From Desulfobacteraceae bacterium (GTDB taxonomy: Bacteria; Desulfobacterota; Desulfobacteria; Desulfobacterales; Desulfosalsimonadaceae), in contig JAABSH010000009.1 in assembly GCA_011390465.1 (NCBI GenBank), positions 29,422 to 93,421 of the forward strand: a stretch of 64,000 nucleotides of DNA, in the 5' to 3' direction. Within the stretch, counting starts at the first letter, position 1; each line of letters begins with the position of its first letter. Shown piece after piece: positions 37,916 through 46,565 of the stretch. The translations under genes and the position numbers were made by a program. Below the pieces are notes generated by a model. The model was not told where the DNA came from. It saw nothing but the letters and a program-made list of their open reading frames with translations, and made no database searches.

Positions 37916-38245
37916 ATGATAAAAAAAACATGTTTTTCTCTGGTAATGATGATCACGATTCTTGGCATTGTTGGCGCGGCGTTTGCGTTTGAACCCGGCA
38001 ATGAACGGAAAGGAAAGTATTTGTACCGCAGCAACTGCCGCACCTGCCACATTGACGGAGGCACAGCCCCGGCCCTCGGCCCCATGGATAAAACTCAGGC
38101 CCAGTGGGAACGGGCCTTTGAAACCTATGAACGCCTGGAATGCGTCGCGGAATGGGAAAAACTCTCTGATGCGGACAGAACCGACATATTGACATACCTT
38201 TACAACCACGCGTTTGATTCTCCCTCGCCGGCTACCTGCGAATAG
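37916..38245 (+). CDS. Small monoheme cytochrome c
   Basis: 109 residues from ATG 37916 (AGGAGG at 37900). A signal peptide (MIKKTCFSLVMMITILGIVG, cleaved near AAFAF) precedes one heme site CRTCH around residue 41. Late residues MDKTQAQWERAFE and LSDADRTDILTYLYNHA resemble class I cytochrome c C-terminal helices, and a Met in GPMDKT could be the axial ligand. It is probably a periplasmic electron shuttle between the membrane cytochrome b and the octaheme protein encoded next. Confidence 0.88.
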   Translation: MIKKTCFSLVMMITILGIVGAAFAFEPGNERKGKYLYRSNCRTCHIDGGTAPALGPMDKTQAQWERAFETYERLECVAEWEKLSDADRTDILTYLYNHAFDSPSPATCE

Positions 38246-38262
38246 CCAGCAACACCATACCC

Positions 38263-38316
38263 GGGGTGTCAGGTTGCAGACGCGCATCACTGCCGTCATT
38301 TGCAGCCTGACACCCC
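38263..38316. other. Intercistronic hairpin
   Basis: GGGGTGTCAGGTTGCA (38263-38278) pairs with TGCAGCCTGACACCCC (38301-38316) with one mismatch, around a 22-base loop. There is no T run after it, so it is better read as an mRNA-stabilising or partly attenuating hairpin between two cytochrome genes than as a terminator. Confidence 0.65.
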
Positions 38317-38357
38317 ATGCCGCGCCCCCAACCCCTTTTTCCGGGAGGATTTCATTT

Positions 38358-39974
38358 GTGAACCCCCTGTTATACAGACAAATTGCCACACTTGCAGCGG
38401 CTGTGTTCCTCTTGTCCGTCGCCATTGTCACCGGTGCGCTGGCTGAGGAAAACAGCCTGGCCCCCGGCCGGCAAATGGCGGATCAGGCAACCAAAGGCGT
38501 GCCGCACTGGTCCACCAGCGACCACAGTAAATTTGCGGTTCTTGACAAGGAATTTGCCTCGGGCGCGGAAATCACCAAAGCCTGCCTTTCCTGCCACACG
38601 GAAGCTGCGGACCAGTTTCACCAGACCATCCACTGGACCTGGCTGTCTCCCTATGATGACGGGGATCTATATGGAAAAGCCGGTTATTCCCTGAACAATT
38701 TCTGCGTTTCCGCCAACAAAATGGAAGATACCTCCTGCAACAACTGTCATGTGGGCTGGAACGGTAAAAAAGAGGGCATCAACTGCCTGCTCTGCCACAG
38801 CCGGCAGGATATTAAATGGAAGGCGGAATTTGAGGACTACAAATTCTTCAAGGAAATGGGGGACATGGAAATTGCTGCCGATATCCAGAGAACCATTAAC
38901 AGCGCTGTCAGGGATATCGGATTGCCCGGACGAAAAAACTGCGGCAACTGCCATTTTTACGGCGGCGGCGGCGAAGCAGTCAAGCACGGGGATCTGGATG
39001 CGTCTCTGATCAATCCCCAAAAAACATTAGATGTGCATATGGGCATTGACGGCGAGGATTTTACCTGTACCCGGTGCCATACCACCAGTTTTCACCGAAT
39101 TGCCGGCCGCGTGTATTCCACGCCCGCCGTTACCCACCGAAAAAGCCTTGTGGAATCCGACCTGGTACCAAAAATCATGTGCGAATCCTGCCACACCGCC
39201 ACACCGCACAAATCCGGACACAAAGCCAATGACCACACAGACAGGGTGGCCTGCCAGAGCTGCCACATTCCCACATTTGCAAGGGCCCATGCCACAAAAA
39301 TGTGGTGGGACTGGTCCACCGCCGGAAAATTAAAAGACGGCAATCCCTATCAGGAAAAAGGGGAATGGGACCGGCCGGTTTATAAATCCATCAAAGGCGA
39401 TTTCCGATGGGAGAAAAACGTGGTGCCGGAATATTTCTGGTATAACGGATCGCTGACCACAGTCACGGCAAAAGATGCAATCGATCCCACCGGCGAGGTC
39501 TGGATCAGCAAACCCAACGGCACCCGGGAAGATGACAACTCACGCATTTTTCCGTTCAAGGTTCATCGCGGCAAAACCCCTTACGACAAAGTACACAACA
39601 CCATGCTGACCATGCTCGAATCCGAGGAAGTTAACGGGTTCTGGAAAACCTTTGACTGGCAGGATTCTTTTAAAAAGGGCATGGAAATCATGGATCTGCC
39701 CTATTCCGGTGAATACGGATTCGTGGACACAGCTTATGTGTATCCCACCACCCATATGGTGGCGCCCAAAGATCATGTGGTGGCATGCAATGAATGTCAT
39801 GTCACGACGGACGGGAGGCTTGCGTCACTCACGGAATTTTATATGCCCGGCCGGGACCGCCTTCATCTTCTGGATACCGGCGGATGGTTCCTCGTCCTGG
39901 CAGCTCTGGGCGGTGTCTTTCTTCATGCCCTGGGCCGGTTTTTTGCCGGTGTCACCCGAAGAAAGGAGAACTAA
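38358..39974 (+). CDS. Octaheme cytochrome c, tetrathionate-reductase (OTR) family, membrane anchored
   Basis: 538 residues from GTG 38358 (GGGAGGAT upstream). An N-terminal signal is followed by eight CxxCH sites: CLSCH, CNNCH, CLLCH, CGNCH, CTRCH, CESCH, CQSCH, CNECH. The segment GRKNCGNCHFYGGGGEAVKH is characteristic of the octaheme tetrathionate reductase family first seen in Shewanella, whose in vivo substrate is not settled (tetrathionate, nitrite and hydroxylamine react in vitro). Unlike soluble OTR, it ends with a TM helix (GWFLVLAALGGVFLHALGRF), so it is anchored on the periplasmic side. The start overlaps no gene, and the stop touches the cytochrome b gene. Confidence 0.88.
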   Translation: MNPLLYRQIATLAAAVFLLSVAIVTGALAEENSLAPGRQMADQATKGVPHWSTSDHSKFAVLDKEFASGAEITKACLSCHTEAADQFHQTIHWTWLSPYDDGDLYGKAGYSLNNFCVSANKMEDTSCNNCHVGWNGKKEGINCLLCHSRQDIKWKAEFEDYKFFKEMGDMEIAADIQRTINSAVRDIGLPGRKNCGNCHFYGGGGEAVKHGDLDASLINPQKTLDVHMGIDGEDFTCTRCHTTSFHRIAGRVYSTPAVTHRKSLVESDLVPKIMCESCHTATPHKSGHKANDHTDRVACQSCHIPTFARAHATKMWWDWSTAGKLKDGNPYQEKGEWDRPVYKSIKGDFRWEKNVVPEYFWYNGSLTTVTAKDAIDPTGEVWISKPNGTREDDNSRIFPFKVHRGKTPYDKVHNTMLTMLESEEVNGFWKTFDWQDSFKKGMEIMDLPYSGEYGFVDTAYVYPTTHMVAPKDHVVACNECHVTTDGRLASLTEFYMPGRDRLHLLDTGGWFLVLAALGGVFLHALGRFFAGVTRRKEN

Positions 39975-40619
39975 ATGACTGGTCACATGAAAAAAATATA
40001 CATTTACACCCGTTATGAACGCTCCTGGCACTGGCTTCAGGTGCTGCTCATCGCCATCCTGCTGGTGACAGGCTTTGAGGTTCACGGATCATTTCATCTG
40101 TTGGGATTTGAGCAGGCGGTGACGGTTCACAATTTTGTGGGCATTTCCTGGCTCATCGCGTTTGCGTTTTTCGTGTTCTGGATTTTTACCACCGGCGAAT
40201 GGAAGCAGTATATTCCCACAACCAAAAAAATTCTTGCCGTGGCCCGGTATTACGGATTCGGCATCTTTAAAGGAGAGCCCCATCCGGTGCCAAAACGCAA
40301 AAACGCAAAACACAACCCCCTGCAGCGCCTCACCTATCTGGGAGTTGCGGCACTTCTGCTGCCGGCCCAGATGCTAACCGGCATTCTATACTGGTCCTAC
40401 AATTCCTGGACCGAATGGGGACTTGATTTTCTCTCTCTTGGCATTCTTGCCATAATCCATCTGGCCATTGCCTTTGCCATTCTCCTTTTTCTGATCATCC
40501 ACATCTACATGACCACCACCGGCCACACGGTTTTCGCTCACACCAAAGGGATGATTACCGGATGGGAGGAGGTTGAAGAAGGCGATATTGTGGAGGAATG
40601 GGAACAAAAGGCAAAATAA
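39975..40619 (+). CDS. Cytochrome b (b561/Ni-hydrogenase type) quinol-oxidising subunit
   Basis: 214 residues with four TM helices. His ligands are seen in RYERSWHWLQ, GFEVHGSFHLLG, VTVHNFVGIS, IHLAIAF and LIIHIYMTTTGHTVFAH. It belongs to the cytochrome b561/thiosulfate reductase cytb-like group (PF01292). It starts directly after the octaheme gene (AAGGAG before ATG). It most likely exchanges electrons between the menaquinone pool and the octaheme cytochrome. Confidence 0.9.
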   Translation: MTGHMKKIYIYTRYERSWHWLQVLLIAILLVTGFEVHGSFHLLGFEQAVTVHNFVGISWLIAFAFFVFWIFTTGEWKQYIPTTKKILAVARYYGFGIFKGEPHPVPKRKNAKHNPLQRLTYLGVAALLLPAQMLTGILYWSYNSWTEWGLDFLSLGILAIIHLAIAFAILLFLIIHIYMTTTGHTVFAHTKGMITGWEEVEEGDIVEEWEQKAK

Positions 40620-40624
40620 AATCG

Positions 40625-42259
40625 ATGAACATCGGCGACTATACCTTTTCAGAATTCAAACAACTGGCAAAAGATTTTCACGGTTATCCCGCGCCCGGGC
40701 TGCTGATTGGGGGTTATATGGTGGCGGCGGCCAGGCGAAAGATTCCTGACGGCACGTTGTTTGAAGCCCTGGTGGAAACCCGAAAATGTCTGCCCGACGC
40801 GGTTCAGCTGCTCACCCCCTGCAGCACGGGCAACAACTGGATGCGGGTGATCAACCTGGGACGGTATGCGGTGAGCCTGTATGACAAATTCACCTTTGAG
40901 GGGTGGCGGGCTGCCATTGATGCTGAAAAAATCAAGCAGTTTCCGGAAATCGCGGCCTGGTTTCTCAAGCTGAAACCCAAAAAAGAACAGGACACGGACC
41001 AATTGTTCGCGGAAATTGAAAAGGCAGGCGATCAGTATCTCACCCTCACGCCGGTGCGCATCCGGCCGCGATTCCAAAAAAAATCCCCTTCCAGTCCCAT
41101 TGCCATCTGCCCGGTCTGCGGGGAAGCCTATCCCCGGAGTACCGGCGCCATCTGCAGGGGATGTCAGGGCGAAACCCCCTATGTAAACGATACAGAATGC
41201 TTTTCAGATACCCAGGTTGTCCCGCCCCTGTCTACCGTGGCAGTTGACCAGGCAGTGGGCGAAACCGCGCTGCATGACATGACCCGGATTGTGCCGGGCA
41301 ATTCCAAAGGCCCGGAATTCAAGGCCGGCCAGAAAATTGAAGCCGGTGACCTCTGCCGGCTTCAGCAAATGGGACGAACGTCTGTTTATGTGGAAGGCAA
41401 AACCGCGCCGGATCCGGAAGAGTGGGTGCATGAAAATGATGCGGTTACCGCGTTTGCCCAAAAAATGGCCGGCCCCAATGTATGCTACAACCTCCCGCCT
41501 GCTGAAGGTAAAATCAATTTTTGCGCCGCCGTCAACGGGCTTCTGGTGATCGATAAACAGATGCTCCAAAATTTCAACCTGATGCCGGATGTCATGTGCG
41601 CCAGCCGCCAGAATAATATTCTGGTGGACAAGGACCGGCCTTTTGCCGGATGCCGGGCCATTCCCCTCTACATTTCCAGAAAACGGTTTTATCGGGCCAT
41701 GGCCTGTCTGGACAACGGCCCGCTGTTTGATGTCCTGCCCTTAAAACCGGCCCGGGTGGGCATTCTGGTGACCGGCACGGAAGTGTTTTCCGGACTGGTT
41801 GAAGATAAATTTGAAGCCGTGATCCGCGGCAAAGTGGAAAATCTCCACTGTACTGTGGCGCATACGGCCATTGTGGCGGACGACGCCCGGCAGATTGCCG
41901 CTGCTGTAAAAGAAATCCTGAATCAGCAGGCGGATCTCATTGTTACCACTGCCGGCCTGTCCGTGGACCCGGACGACAAAACCCGGGAAGGTCTTGTCCA
42001 GGCGGGCATGGAAAACGCACTGTACGGCGCGCCCGTACTGCCCGGGGCCATGACCCTGATCGGCAAAATCGGCACCGCCACGGTGATCGGCGTGCCGGCC
42101 TGCGCCCTGTTTCACAAAACCACCAGCTTTGATCTCCTGCTCCCCCGGATTCTGGCAGGCCAGGAAATCACGCGCTTTGACCTTGCGGGGCTGGCCGAAG
42201 GGGCTTTCTGCCTCAACTGCAACACCTGCACCTTTCCCAAATGCCCTTTCGGGAAATAA
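40625..42259 (+). CDS. FmdE-like / molybdopterin-binding (MoCF) fusion protein
   Basis: 544 residues from ATG 40625; ATG 40598 inside the upstream gene is an alternative. Domain order: FmdE domain (1-~150; FHGYPAPGLLIGGYMVAAAR), a zinc ribbon (CPVCGEAYPRSTGAICRGCQ), a middle MoeA-like part (~210-370), and a MoaB/Mog-type MPT-binding domain (VGILVTGTEVFSG, then TTAGLSVDPDDKT). It ends with a Cys cluster (CLNCNTCTFPKCPFGK). It probably concerns molybdenum/tungsten cofactor insertion or formate/formylmethanofuran-type chemistry. The gene follows the cytochrome cluster with a 5-bp gap, although no molybdoenzyme is encoded nearby. Confidence 0.8.
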   Translation: MNIGDYTFSEFKQLAKDFHGYPAPGLLIGGYMVAAARRKIPDGTLFEALVETRKCLPDAVQLLTPCSTGNNWMRVINLGRYAVSLYDKFTFEGWRAAIDAEKIKQFPEIAAWFLKLKPKKEQDTDQLFAEIEKAGDQYLTLTPVRIRPRFQKKSPSSPIAICPVCGEAYPRSTGAICRGCQGETPYVNDTECFSDTQVVPPLSTVAVDQAVGETALHDMTRIVPGNSKGPEFKAGQKIEAGDLCRLQQMGRTSVYVEGKTAPDPEEWVHENDAVTAFAQKMAGPNVCYNLPPAEGKINFCAAVNGLLVIDKQMLQNFNLMPDVMCASRQNNILVDKDRPFAGCRAIPLYISRKRFYRAMACLDNGPLFDVLPLKPARVGILVTGTEVFSGLVEDKFEAVIRGKVENLHCTVAHTAIVADDARQIAAAVKEILNQQADLIVTTAGLSVDPDDKTREGLVQAGMENALYGAPVLPGAMTLIGKIGTATVIGVPACALFHKTTSFDLLLPRILAGQEITRFDLAGLAEGAFCLNCNTCTFPKCPFGK

Positions 42260-42267
42260 AAAAAATT

Positions 42268-42408
42268 CTGGTTATCCATTTGGCTCAAGCTATTCATGTT
42301 GTCTTGCCTCATGGTCGTTTGTAGTGTGCCCGTAAGGGCATATAATGTAACGCCTTACGGCGTCACTACGAACCAGAGTACCCGAGCTTGAGCCAAGTGG
42401 ATAACCAG
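42268..42408. repeat. 141-bp element with 24-bp inverted ends enclosing the 60-bp palindrome
   Basis: The left end (42268-42291, beginning CTGGTTATCCATTTGG) and right end (42385-42408, reading CCAAGTGGATAACCAG at its end) are inverted repeats with one mismatch. Inside, 42317-42374 is a copy of the palindrome with arms GTGCCCGTAAGGGCA and CGCCTTACGGCGTCAC, also found at 51711-51770 and 52192-52251. There is no coding capacity and no clear target duplication. A decayed right half is at 55509-55565. Confidence 0.7.
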
Positions 42409-42420
42409 ATTTGTTTATTT

Positions 42421-42499
42421 GGTTCGCTCAAATTCAGCATTGAAATCGCTATCGATCCCGATCCCGATTTCGATTTCGATCCCGATAGAAACCCGTAAC
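42421..42499. repeat. Period-6 ATCG-rich element, copy 2 (partial)
   Basis: GGTTCGCTCAAATTCAGC followed by hexamers of the form nATCGn / nCCCGA up to 42486, then AGAAACCCG. It lacks the AAGCAGAT right end of the copies at 29619 and 50081. It abuts the 141-bp element on the left and a period-7 array on the right. Confidence 0.6.
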
Positions 42500-42504
42500 C
42501 ATAA

Positions 42505-42640
42505 CTTCTATCTTCTGACTTCTGCCTCCTGCCTTTTGACTTCTGACTTCTGACTCCTGACTCCTGACTTCTGTCTTCTGTCTTCTGATTTCTGACTTCT
42601 GATTTCTGACTTCTGTCTCCTGACTTCTCCCTCCCGACGC
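42505..42640. repeat. Period-7 array of TTCTGAC-like heptamers
   Basis: About 17 imperfect heptamers (TTCTGAC, TTCTGTC, TTCTGCC, TCCTGAC). A period of 7 leaves frames open, giving false serine/lysine-rich reading frames on the minus strand, which are not genes. Similar arrays with other heptamers are at 52349-52409 and 63640-64000. Confidence 0.75.
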
Positions 42641-42723
42641 CCCCATCCACCCTGCCCTGAAATTCAATTATTGTTACAATTCAAATTATTTATTCCAAAA
42701 AAAACTTTTTTTAAAAAAAACAT

Positions 42724-42768
42724 TTGACAGGCAACATTTTTGCGCATATATTTGCGTACAAGTGTACG
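42724..42768 (+). promoter_or_regulatory. Strong promoter with TetR-type palindrome before the lipid cluster
   Basis: TTGACA (42724-42729), a 17-base spacer and TATATT (42747-42752) form a near-consensus promoter. Just after the -10, CGTACAAGTGTACG (42755-42768) is a perfect inverted repeat with a 2-base centre, covering the likely start of transcription. A FabR-like TetR repressor encoded in the cluster is the obvious candidate to bind it (inference). Confidence 0.75.
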
Positions 42769-42859
42769 GACAATTATTTTTACAATTATAAAAACATATC
42801 ATTTAACGATTGTAAAACTTATTATTTTTAAAATATGCCTTTTAAAAAAGGAGCGGACA

Positions 42860-43828
42860 ATGAAATACCAAACCAATGTAAAAACAGCGGATTCAAAAAA
42901 ATTTCCCATCAAAGACATCCCGGGCAGCACCTCTGATAACGCTGCCGGCGAACCGGGCAAAGGCGTTGCCATGAAAAAATGGCAGCCGTTTTCCGATTTT
43001 GTTTTAAAAAATCTTGTAAAAGATGCCGAACTCATCAACGGCAACGCCCTTGTTTCCGAAGACGGCCGCCCGGTGGTGGCCATTGCGGCCCACGGGCCTG
43101 GATTTGCCTGGATTCCCCTGGCCGCGCTGGTGGGAAAATTCTTCGTTGATAACGGCCACGGTGAGACCATCGGCGGCCTTTTTCCCCACAAAGCCCTGTT
43201 TCTGGTGCCCGGCCTTAAAAATTATTACAAAAAAAACCTGGGCGCGCCCACAGACGTTCATACCGTGGATGCGCTGGTGGATTTGCTTAAAAACGGAAAA
43301 ATCGGCATGACCGGCACTGCCCCGGAAGGCGCGAACTGCATTTTTTCATTTGACGAATACGTGGCCCCGTTCCGCTCCAAAGGCATGATTGCCGCCGCCA
43401 TCAAATCAGGGGCCGCCATCTGTCTCATGGCCCACCAGGGAGCGGAAAGCTGGAATATCACGTTCAACCTGCCCTTTGGCTGGACCGTCCCTTTGACCAG
43501 CGGGCTGAGAGGATTCAACCTTACCCTGCTGCCCTGGAAAAAAATCAGCCGGTATACCGTGCTTTGCAGACAATACCAGCCGTGTGTCACGGCAGCGGAA
43601 TTGAAAAACAGCACAAAACAACAGGCCCGCCGGCTGCTCAATGTTGAGATTGAAAAAATCCGCGCGGAAATGAACCTGATGACCGATGAAATTAAAGAAA
43701 CAGCAAAACAAAGCCCCCGTCTGGTGAAAATGAAATCAGCCGGCCGGCGCAAATCATCATCAAAAGCGCTGCGCCCTTTTTCCTTTCCAAAACCCATATT
43801 TCCCACAGATGAGGCTTATGGCTTTTAA
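42860..43828 (+). CDS. Acyltransferase-like protein (LPLAT superfamily, divergent)
   Basis: 322 residues from ATG 42860 (AAAGGAGCGG upstream). The central region resembles the lysophospholipid/glycerol-phosphate acyltransferase fold: PVVAIAAHGPGFAWIPLAAL in the place of motif I and GTAPEGANCIFSFDEYVAPF in the place of the EG motif. The catalytic NHxxxxD is not intact (AHGPGFAWIP lacks the Asp), so activity is uncertain. The N-terminal ~40 residues and basic C-terminal tail are low complexity. First gene of a five-gene set with a second LPLAT, a hydrolase and a TetR regulator; probably lipid modification at the membrane. Confidence 0.7.
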   Translation: MKYQTNVKTADSKKFPIKDIPGSTSDNAAGEPGKGVAMKKWQPFSDFVLKNLVKDAELINGNALVSEDGRPVVAIAAHGPGFAWIPLAALVGKFFVDNGHGETIGGLFPHKALFLVPGLKNYYKKNLGAPTDVHTVDALVDLLKNGKIGMTGTAPEGANCIFSFDEYVAPFRSKGMIAAAIKSGAAICLMAHQGAESWNITFNLPFGWTVPLTSGLRGFNLTLLPWKKISRYTVLCRQYQPCVTAAELKNSTKQQARRLLNVEIEKIRAEMNLMTDEIKETAKQSPRLVKMKSAGRRKSSSKALRPFSFPKPIFPTDEAYGF

Positions 43829-43853
43829 TTTTTTAGTTTAAAGGAGACATACC

Positions 43854-44840
43854 ATGTCCAATTCAGCACTGAAAATGCCGGAAACCCTGCAATATCAACC
43901 CACCGTGGCCCATTTGCCCGCGCCGGCAAAAAAAATCCGGATCGTTAAAAACGCGGAAACCCCAAAAACTGCGCCGCCTCCGGTTTCTTCAACGAAGTTG
44001 GCCAATACCATCACCGACATATTCAGCCGCCGGACGGAAAACTGGTCTGTTGCCGGACAGAATGCGGATTTTATGAAAAAACAGTCGGTTTTATGGGATT
44101 TTCTGCTGGATCACTATTTCCGTCTTGAAATGACCGGATGGGAACATCTTCCGGATCAGGCGTCCATGCTCATCGGGGTTCATTCCGGCACCTGGCTTAC
44201 CATGGATGCCTGGACCCTTTGCGCCCAGTGGTGGCGGCGATATGAAGGCAGCCGCGTCCTTCACGGCACGGCCCACGACGCCCTCATGGCCATGCCGGGC
44301 CTTGGCGGTTATTTTCGCAATGTAGGGGTCATTCCGGCAAAACGAAAATCCGTGGGCGCTGCGTTTGCCGCGGGCCACGACGTGGTCATCTGGCCGGGCG
44401 GTGAAGTGGATGCCATGCGATCCTGGTCAAAACGCTATGATGTGGTGCTCGGCGGCCGTACCGGATTCATCCGTCAGGCCATCCGGTCCGGGGTTCCCAT
44501 TGTGCCGGTAGCAACCGTGGGCGGCCATGACACAGTGTTTGTGATCTCAGAATGCCGGAAACTGGCAAAACTCCTTCGCCTTAAAAAACTGCTGCGAAGC
44601 GAGATCGCGCCGCTGGTGCTGGGATTTCCTTTTGGCATTACCCTTGAGGCGTTCCCCATGCATATTCCATATCCCGCCAAAATCCGCACGGAAATTCTGC
44701 CGGCCATTGAAATAGATTCCGATCCGGACCGGGCAAATGATACCGCCTATGTAAACCAGAAATACAACGAAGTGGAAACCGCCATCCAGAAAGGCGTTCT
44801 CCGGCTGGCAAAACAGCGAAAAGGATTTTTCTTTGGATAA
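43854..44840 (+). CDS. Lysophospholipid acyltransferase family protein (PlsC-like)
   Basis: 328 residues. LPLAT features: MLIGVHSGTWLTMDAW (motif I with His but an altered spacing to Asp), GLGGYFRNVGVIPAKRKSVG, WPGGEVDAMRSWSKR (in the place of the EGxR motif) and IVPVATVGGHDTVFV. This is like the TMEM68/diacylglycerol-acyltransferase-type bacterial members. It probably transfers acyl chains to a glycerolipid or alcohol acceptor at the inner membrane. The first ~65 residues are proline-rich and unconserved. It lies 25 bp after the first acyltransferase-like gene. Confidence 0.82.
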   Translation: MSNSALKMPETLQYQPTVAHLPAPAKKIRIVKNAETPKTAPPPVSSTKLANTITDIFSRRTENWSVAGQNADFMKKQSVLWDFLLDHYFRLEMTGWEHLPDQASMLIGVHSGTWLTMDAWTLCAQWWRRYEGSRVLHGTAHDALMAMPGLGGYFRNVGVIPAKRKSVGAAFAAGHDVVIWPGGEVDAMRSWSKRYDVVLGGRTGFIRQAIRSGVPIVPVATVGGHDTVFVISECRKLAKLLRLKKLLRSEIAPLVLGFPFGITLEAFPMHIPYPAKIRTEILPAIEIDSDPDRANDTAYVNQKYNEVETAIQKGVLRLAKQRKGFFFG

Positions 44841-44886
44841 CAGCCGATTTTCCCAACCCCATACACAGCCGTGTAAAAGGAGCCCC

Positions 44887-45762
44887 ATGAACCATCGCGC
44901 AAAGTCTCTGAACCTGAAATATATCAACAAAGCCTCTGAATTTATCGAAATTGAAGGCGACAACCACAGCTGCCGCCTCCATTACCGGGACGAAGGCACC
45001 GGGCCGGTACTGCTGCTGCTTCACGGGATGTGCGCGTCCCTGCATACCTGGGATGCCTGGGTGGATGAGCTGAAACCGTATTACCGCATCATCCGGTTTG
45101 ATATTCCGGGATTCGGGTTTTCCAGCACCCTTAAAAAAGGCAGATACAATCCGGAAATCGCGGTGGATATCATGGAAACCTTTGCGCAAAAAATGGGCAT
45201 TAAAAAATTTTTTCTGGCCGGCAATTCCATTGGCGGGTTCATTGCCTGGAAATACGCGCTCAAGTATCCGGAAAGGGTGAAAAAACTGATTCTTATCGAT
45301 GCGGTGGGGCATAACCAGAAACTGCCCTGGGTGGTAAATTTTGCCAGCAATCCCGTCATCCGGCCGTTTGCCCGGCGCATCATGCCCCGGTTTTTCTTTG
45401 AAATGGCGGCCCGCCAGGTTTTCGGGGATCCGGCCCGGCTGACCGATCAAATCCGGGACCGGTATTTTGATTTGTCCACCTCCGGCCAAAACCGGAGTGC
45501 CTATGTGGATTTTTTTACGGTCATGCGCAAATTGTGCAATTCCGAAGAACTGCCCAGGGGCCTGGACCAGATAAAACCGCCGATCATGATCATGTGGGGA
45601 ACCAAAGACCGGTGGGTGCCGCTTAAATATTTTCATTTATGGCGCAAAAATTTCCCAAAAGCGGCATTTAAATCCTATGAAGGCGCGGGACACACCCCGA
45701 TGGAAGAAATTCCCGTCCAGACCGCAGGCGATGCCCACGCGTTTTTAATGGCGCCGGCCTGA
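44887..45762 (+). CDS. Alpha/beta hydrolase
   Basis: 291 residues from ATG 44887 (AAAGGAG upstream). Oxyanion region LLLLHGMCASLHTWDAW, nucleophile elbow LAGNSIGGFIAW (Ser in G-N-S-I-G), acid in MWGTKDRWVPLK and His in GAGHTPMEEIPVQ give a complete catalytic triad. It probably hydrolyses a lipid ester or an acyl-CoA. It is part of the lipid cluster, 46 bp after the second acyltransferase gene. Confidence 0.9.
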   Translation: MNHRAKSLNLKYINKASEFIEIEGDNHSCRLHYRDEGTGPVLLLLHGMCASLHTWDAWVDELKPYYRIIRFDIPGFGFSSTLKKGRYNPEIAVDIMETFAQKMGIKKFFLAGNSIGGFIAWKYALKYPERVKKLILIDAVGHNQKLPWVVNFASNPVIRPFARRIMPRFFFEMAARQVFGDPARLTDQIRDRYFDLSTSGQNRSAYVDFFTVMRKLCNSEELPRGLDQIKPPIMIMWGTKDRWVPLKYFHLWRKNFPKAAFKSYEGAGHTPMEEIPVQTAGDAHAFLMAPA

Positions 45763-45866
45763 TCCGTTGCCGGGTCTGCCAGATGAATATTGTATAAAAA
45801 ATGAATAAAAGGTATGAGAATTATTTCTACCACCCATAATCCGCCGAACCGTTGAAGGAACATTTC

Positions 45867-46544
45867 ATGGCATCACGCAAGGAATTGAAAAAACAAAAGG
45901 AAAAAACCAGCCAGGCCCTAATTGATGCGGCTTTGGAACTTTGCGCAAAAGAAGGATATGCCAGCCTGAGCCTGCGATCCGTTGCCAGAAAAGCCGGTAT
46001 TGCGCCCACGTCTTTTTACCGGCATTTCCGGGAAATTGATGAAATGGGGGTGGAAATGGCGGCCCAGGCCAAAACCGTGCTGGAAGACTGCCTGACGCGT
46101 GCTATTGAAAAAATGGCGTTTTCCGCCCTTAAAAAACCGGATGACCCGGCCCTTCTGATCAAGGCCGTAAATCAAAACACCCGGGCTTTTGCCGAAGCCT
46201 TTATCGCCTGTTTCAAAAAAAATCACCTTCTGCTGCATTTCTTTTTCCAGGAACGCACCGGAAACGCCGAATCCGTGCGCACAGCCATTGACGAAGCGTG
46301 GAAAGAACTGAGCGGGTTGCTGGTAACCGTCATGGAAAAATTTGCAACGGCCGCACAAACAGAATTTGCCGATGTTTCATCCATTGCCGATGCCCTGCTG
46401 TCCGGTTTAAGCGACTGCTGCCGGCAGATACTGGTGCATCCGGAAACAAAACCAGCGGATGTGAGTGCTTTTGCCGCCCACAGATTGAGTTTACTGATCA
46501 TGGGCGCCATTGCCATGGCCCGACACTCAAAAAATACTTTATAA
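45867..46544 (+). CDS. TetR family transcriptional regulator (FabR-like)
   Basis: 225 residues from ATG 45867 (GAAGGAAC upstream). The N-terminal helix-turn-helix ASLSLRSVARKAGIAPTSFY, RHFREIDEMGVEMAA is very close to FabR/DesT, repressors of unsaturated fatty acid synthesis that sense acyl-CoA. The remainder is a helical ligand-binding domain. As it sits within a cluster of acyltransferases and a hydrolase, control of membrane lipid composition is likely. The palindrome CGTACAAGTGTACG at 42755 is its candidate operator. Confidence 0.88.
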   Translation: MASRKELKKQKEKTSQALIDAALELCAKEGYASLSLRSVARKAGIAPTSFYRHFREIDEMGVEMAAQAKTVLEDCLTRAIEKMAFSALKKPDDPALLIKAVNQNTRAFAEAFIACFKKNHLLLHFFFQERTGNAESVRTAIDEAWKELSGLLVTVMEKFATAAQTEFADVSSIADALLSGLSDCCRQILVHPETKPADVSAFAAHRLSLLIMGAIAMARHSKNTL

Positions 46545-46565
46545 AAAATGCTCAAGGAGACATAA

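Noticed and set aside
42366..42667. Serine/lysine-rich reading frames on the minus strand (QKSEVRSQK type)
   Set aside because: Generated by the 7-bp array, whose period keeps frames open. No start signal and no homology.
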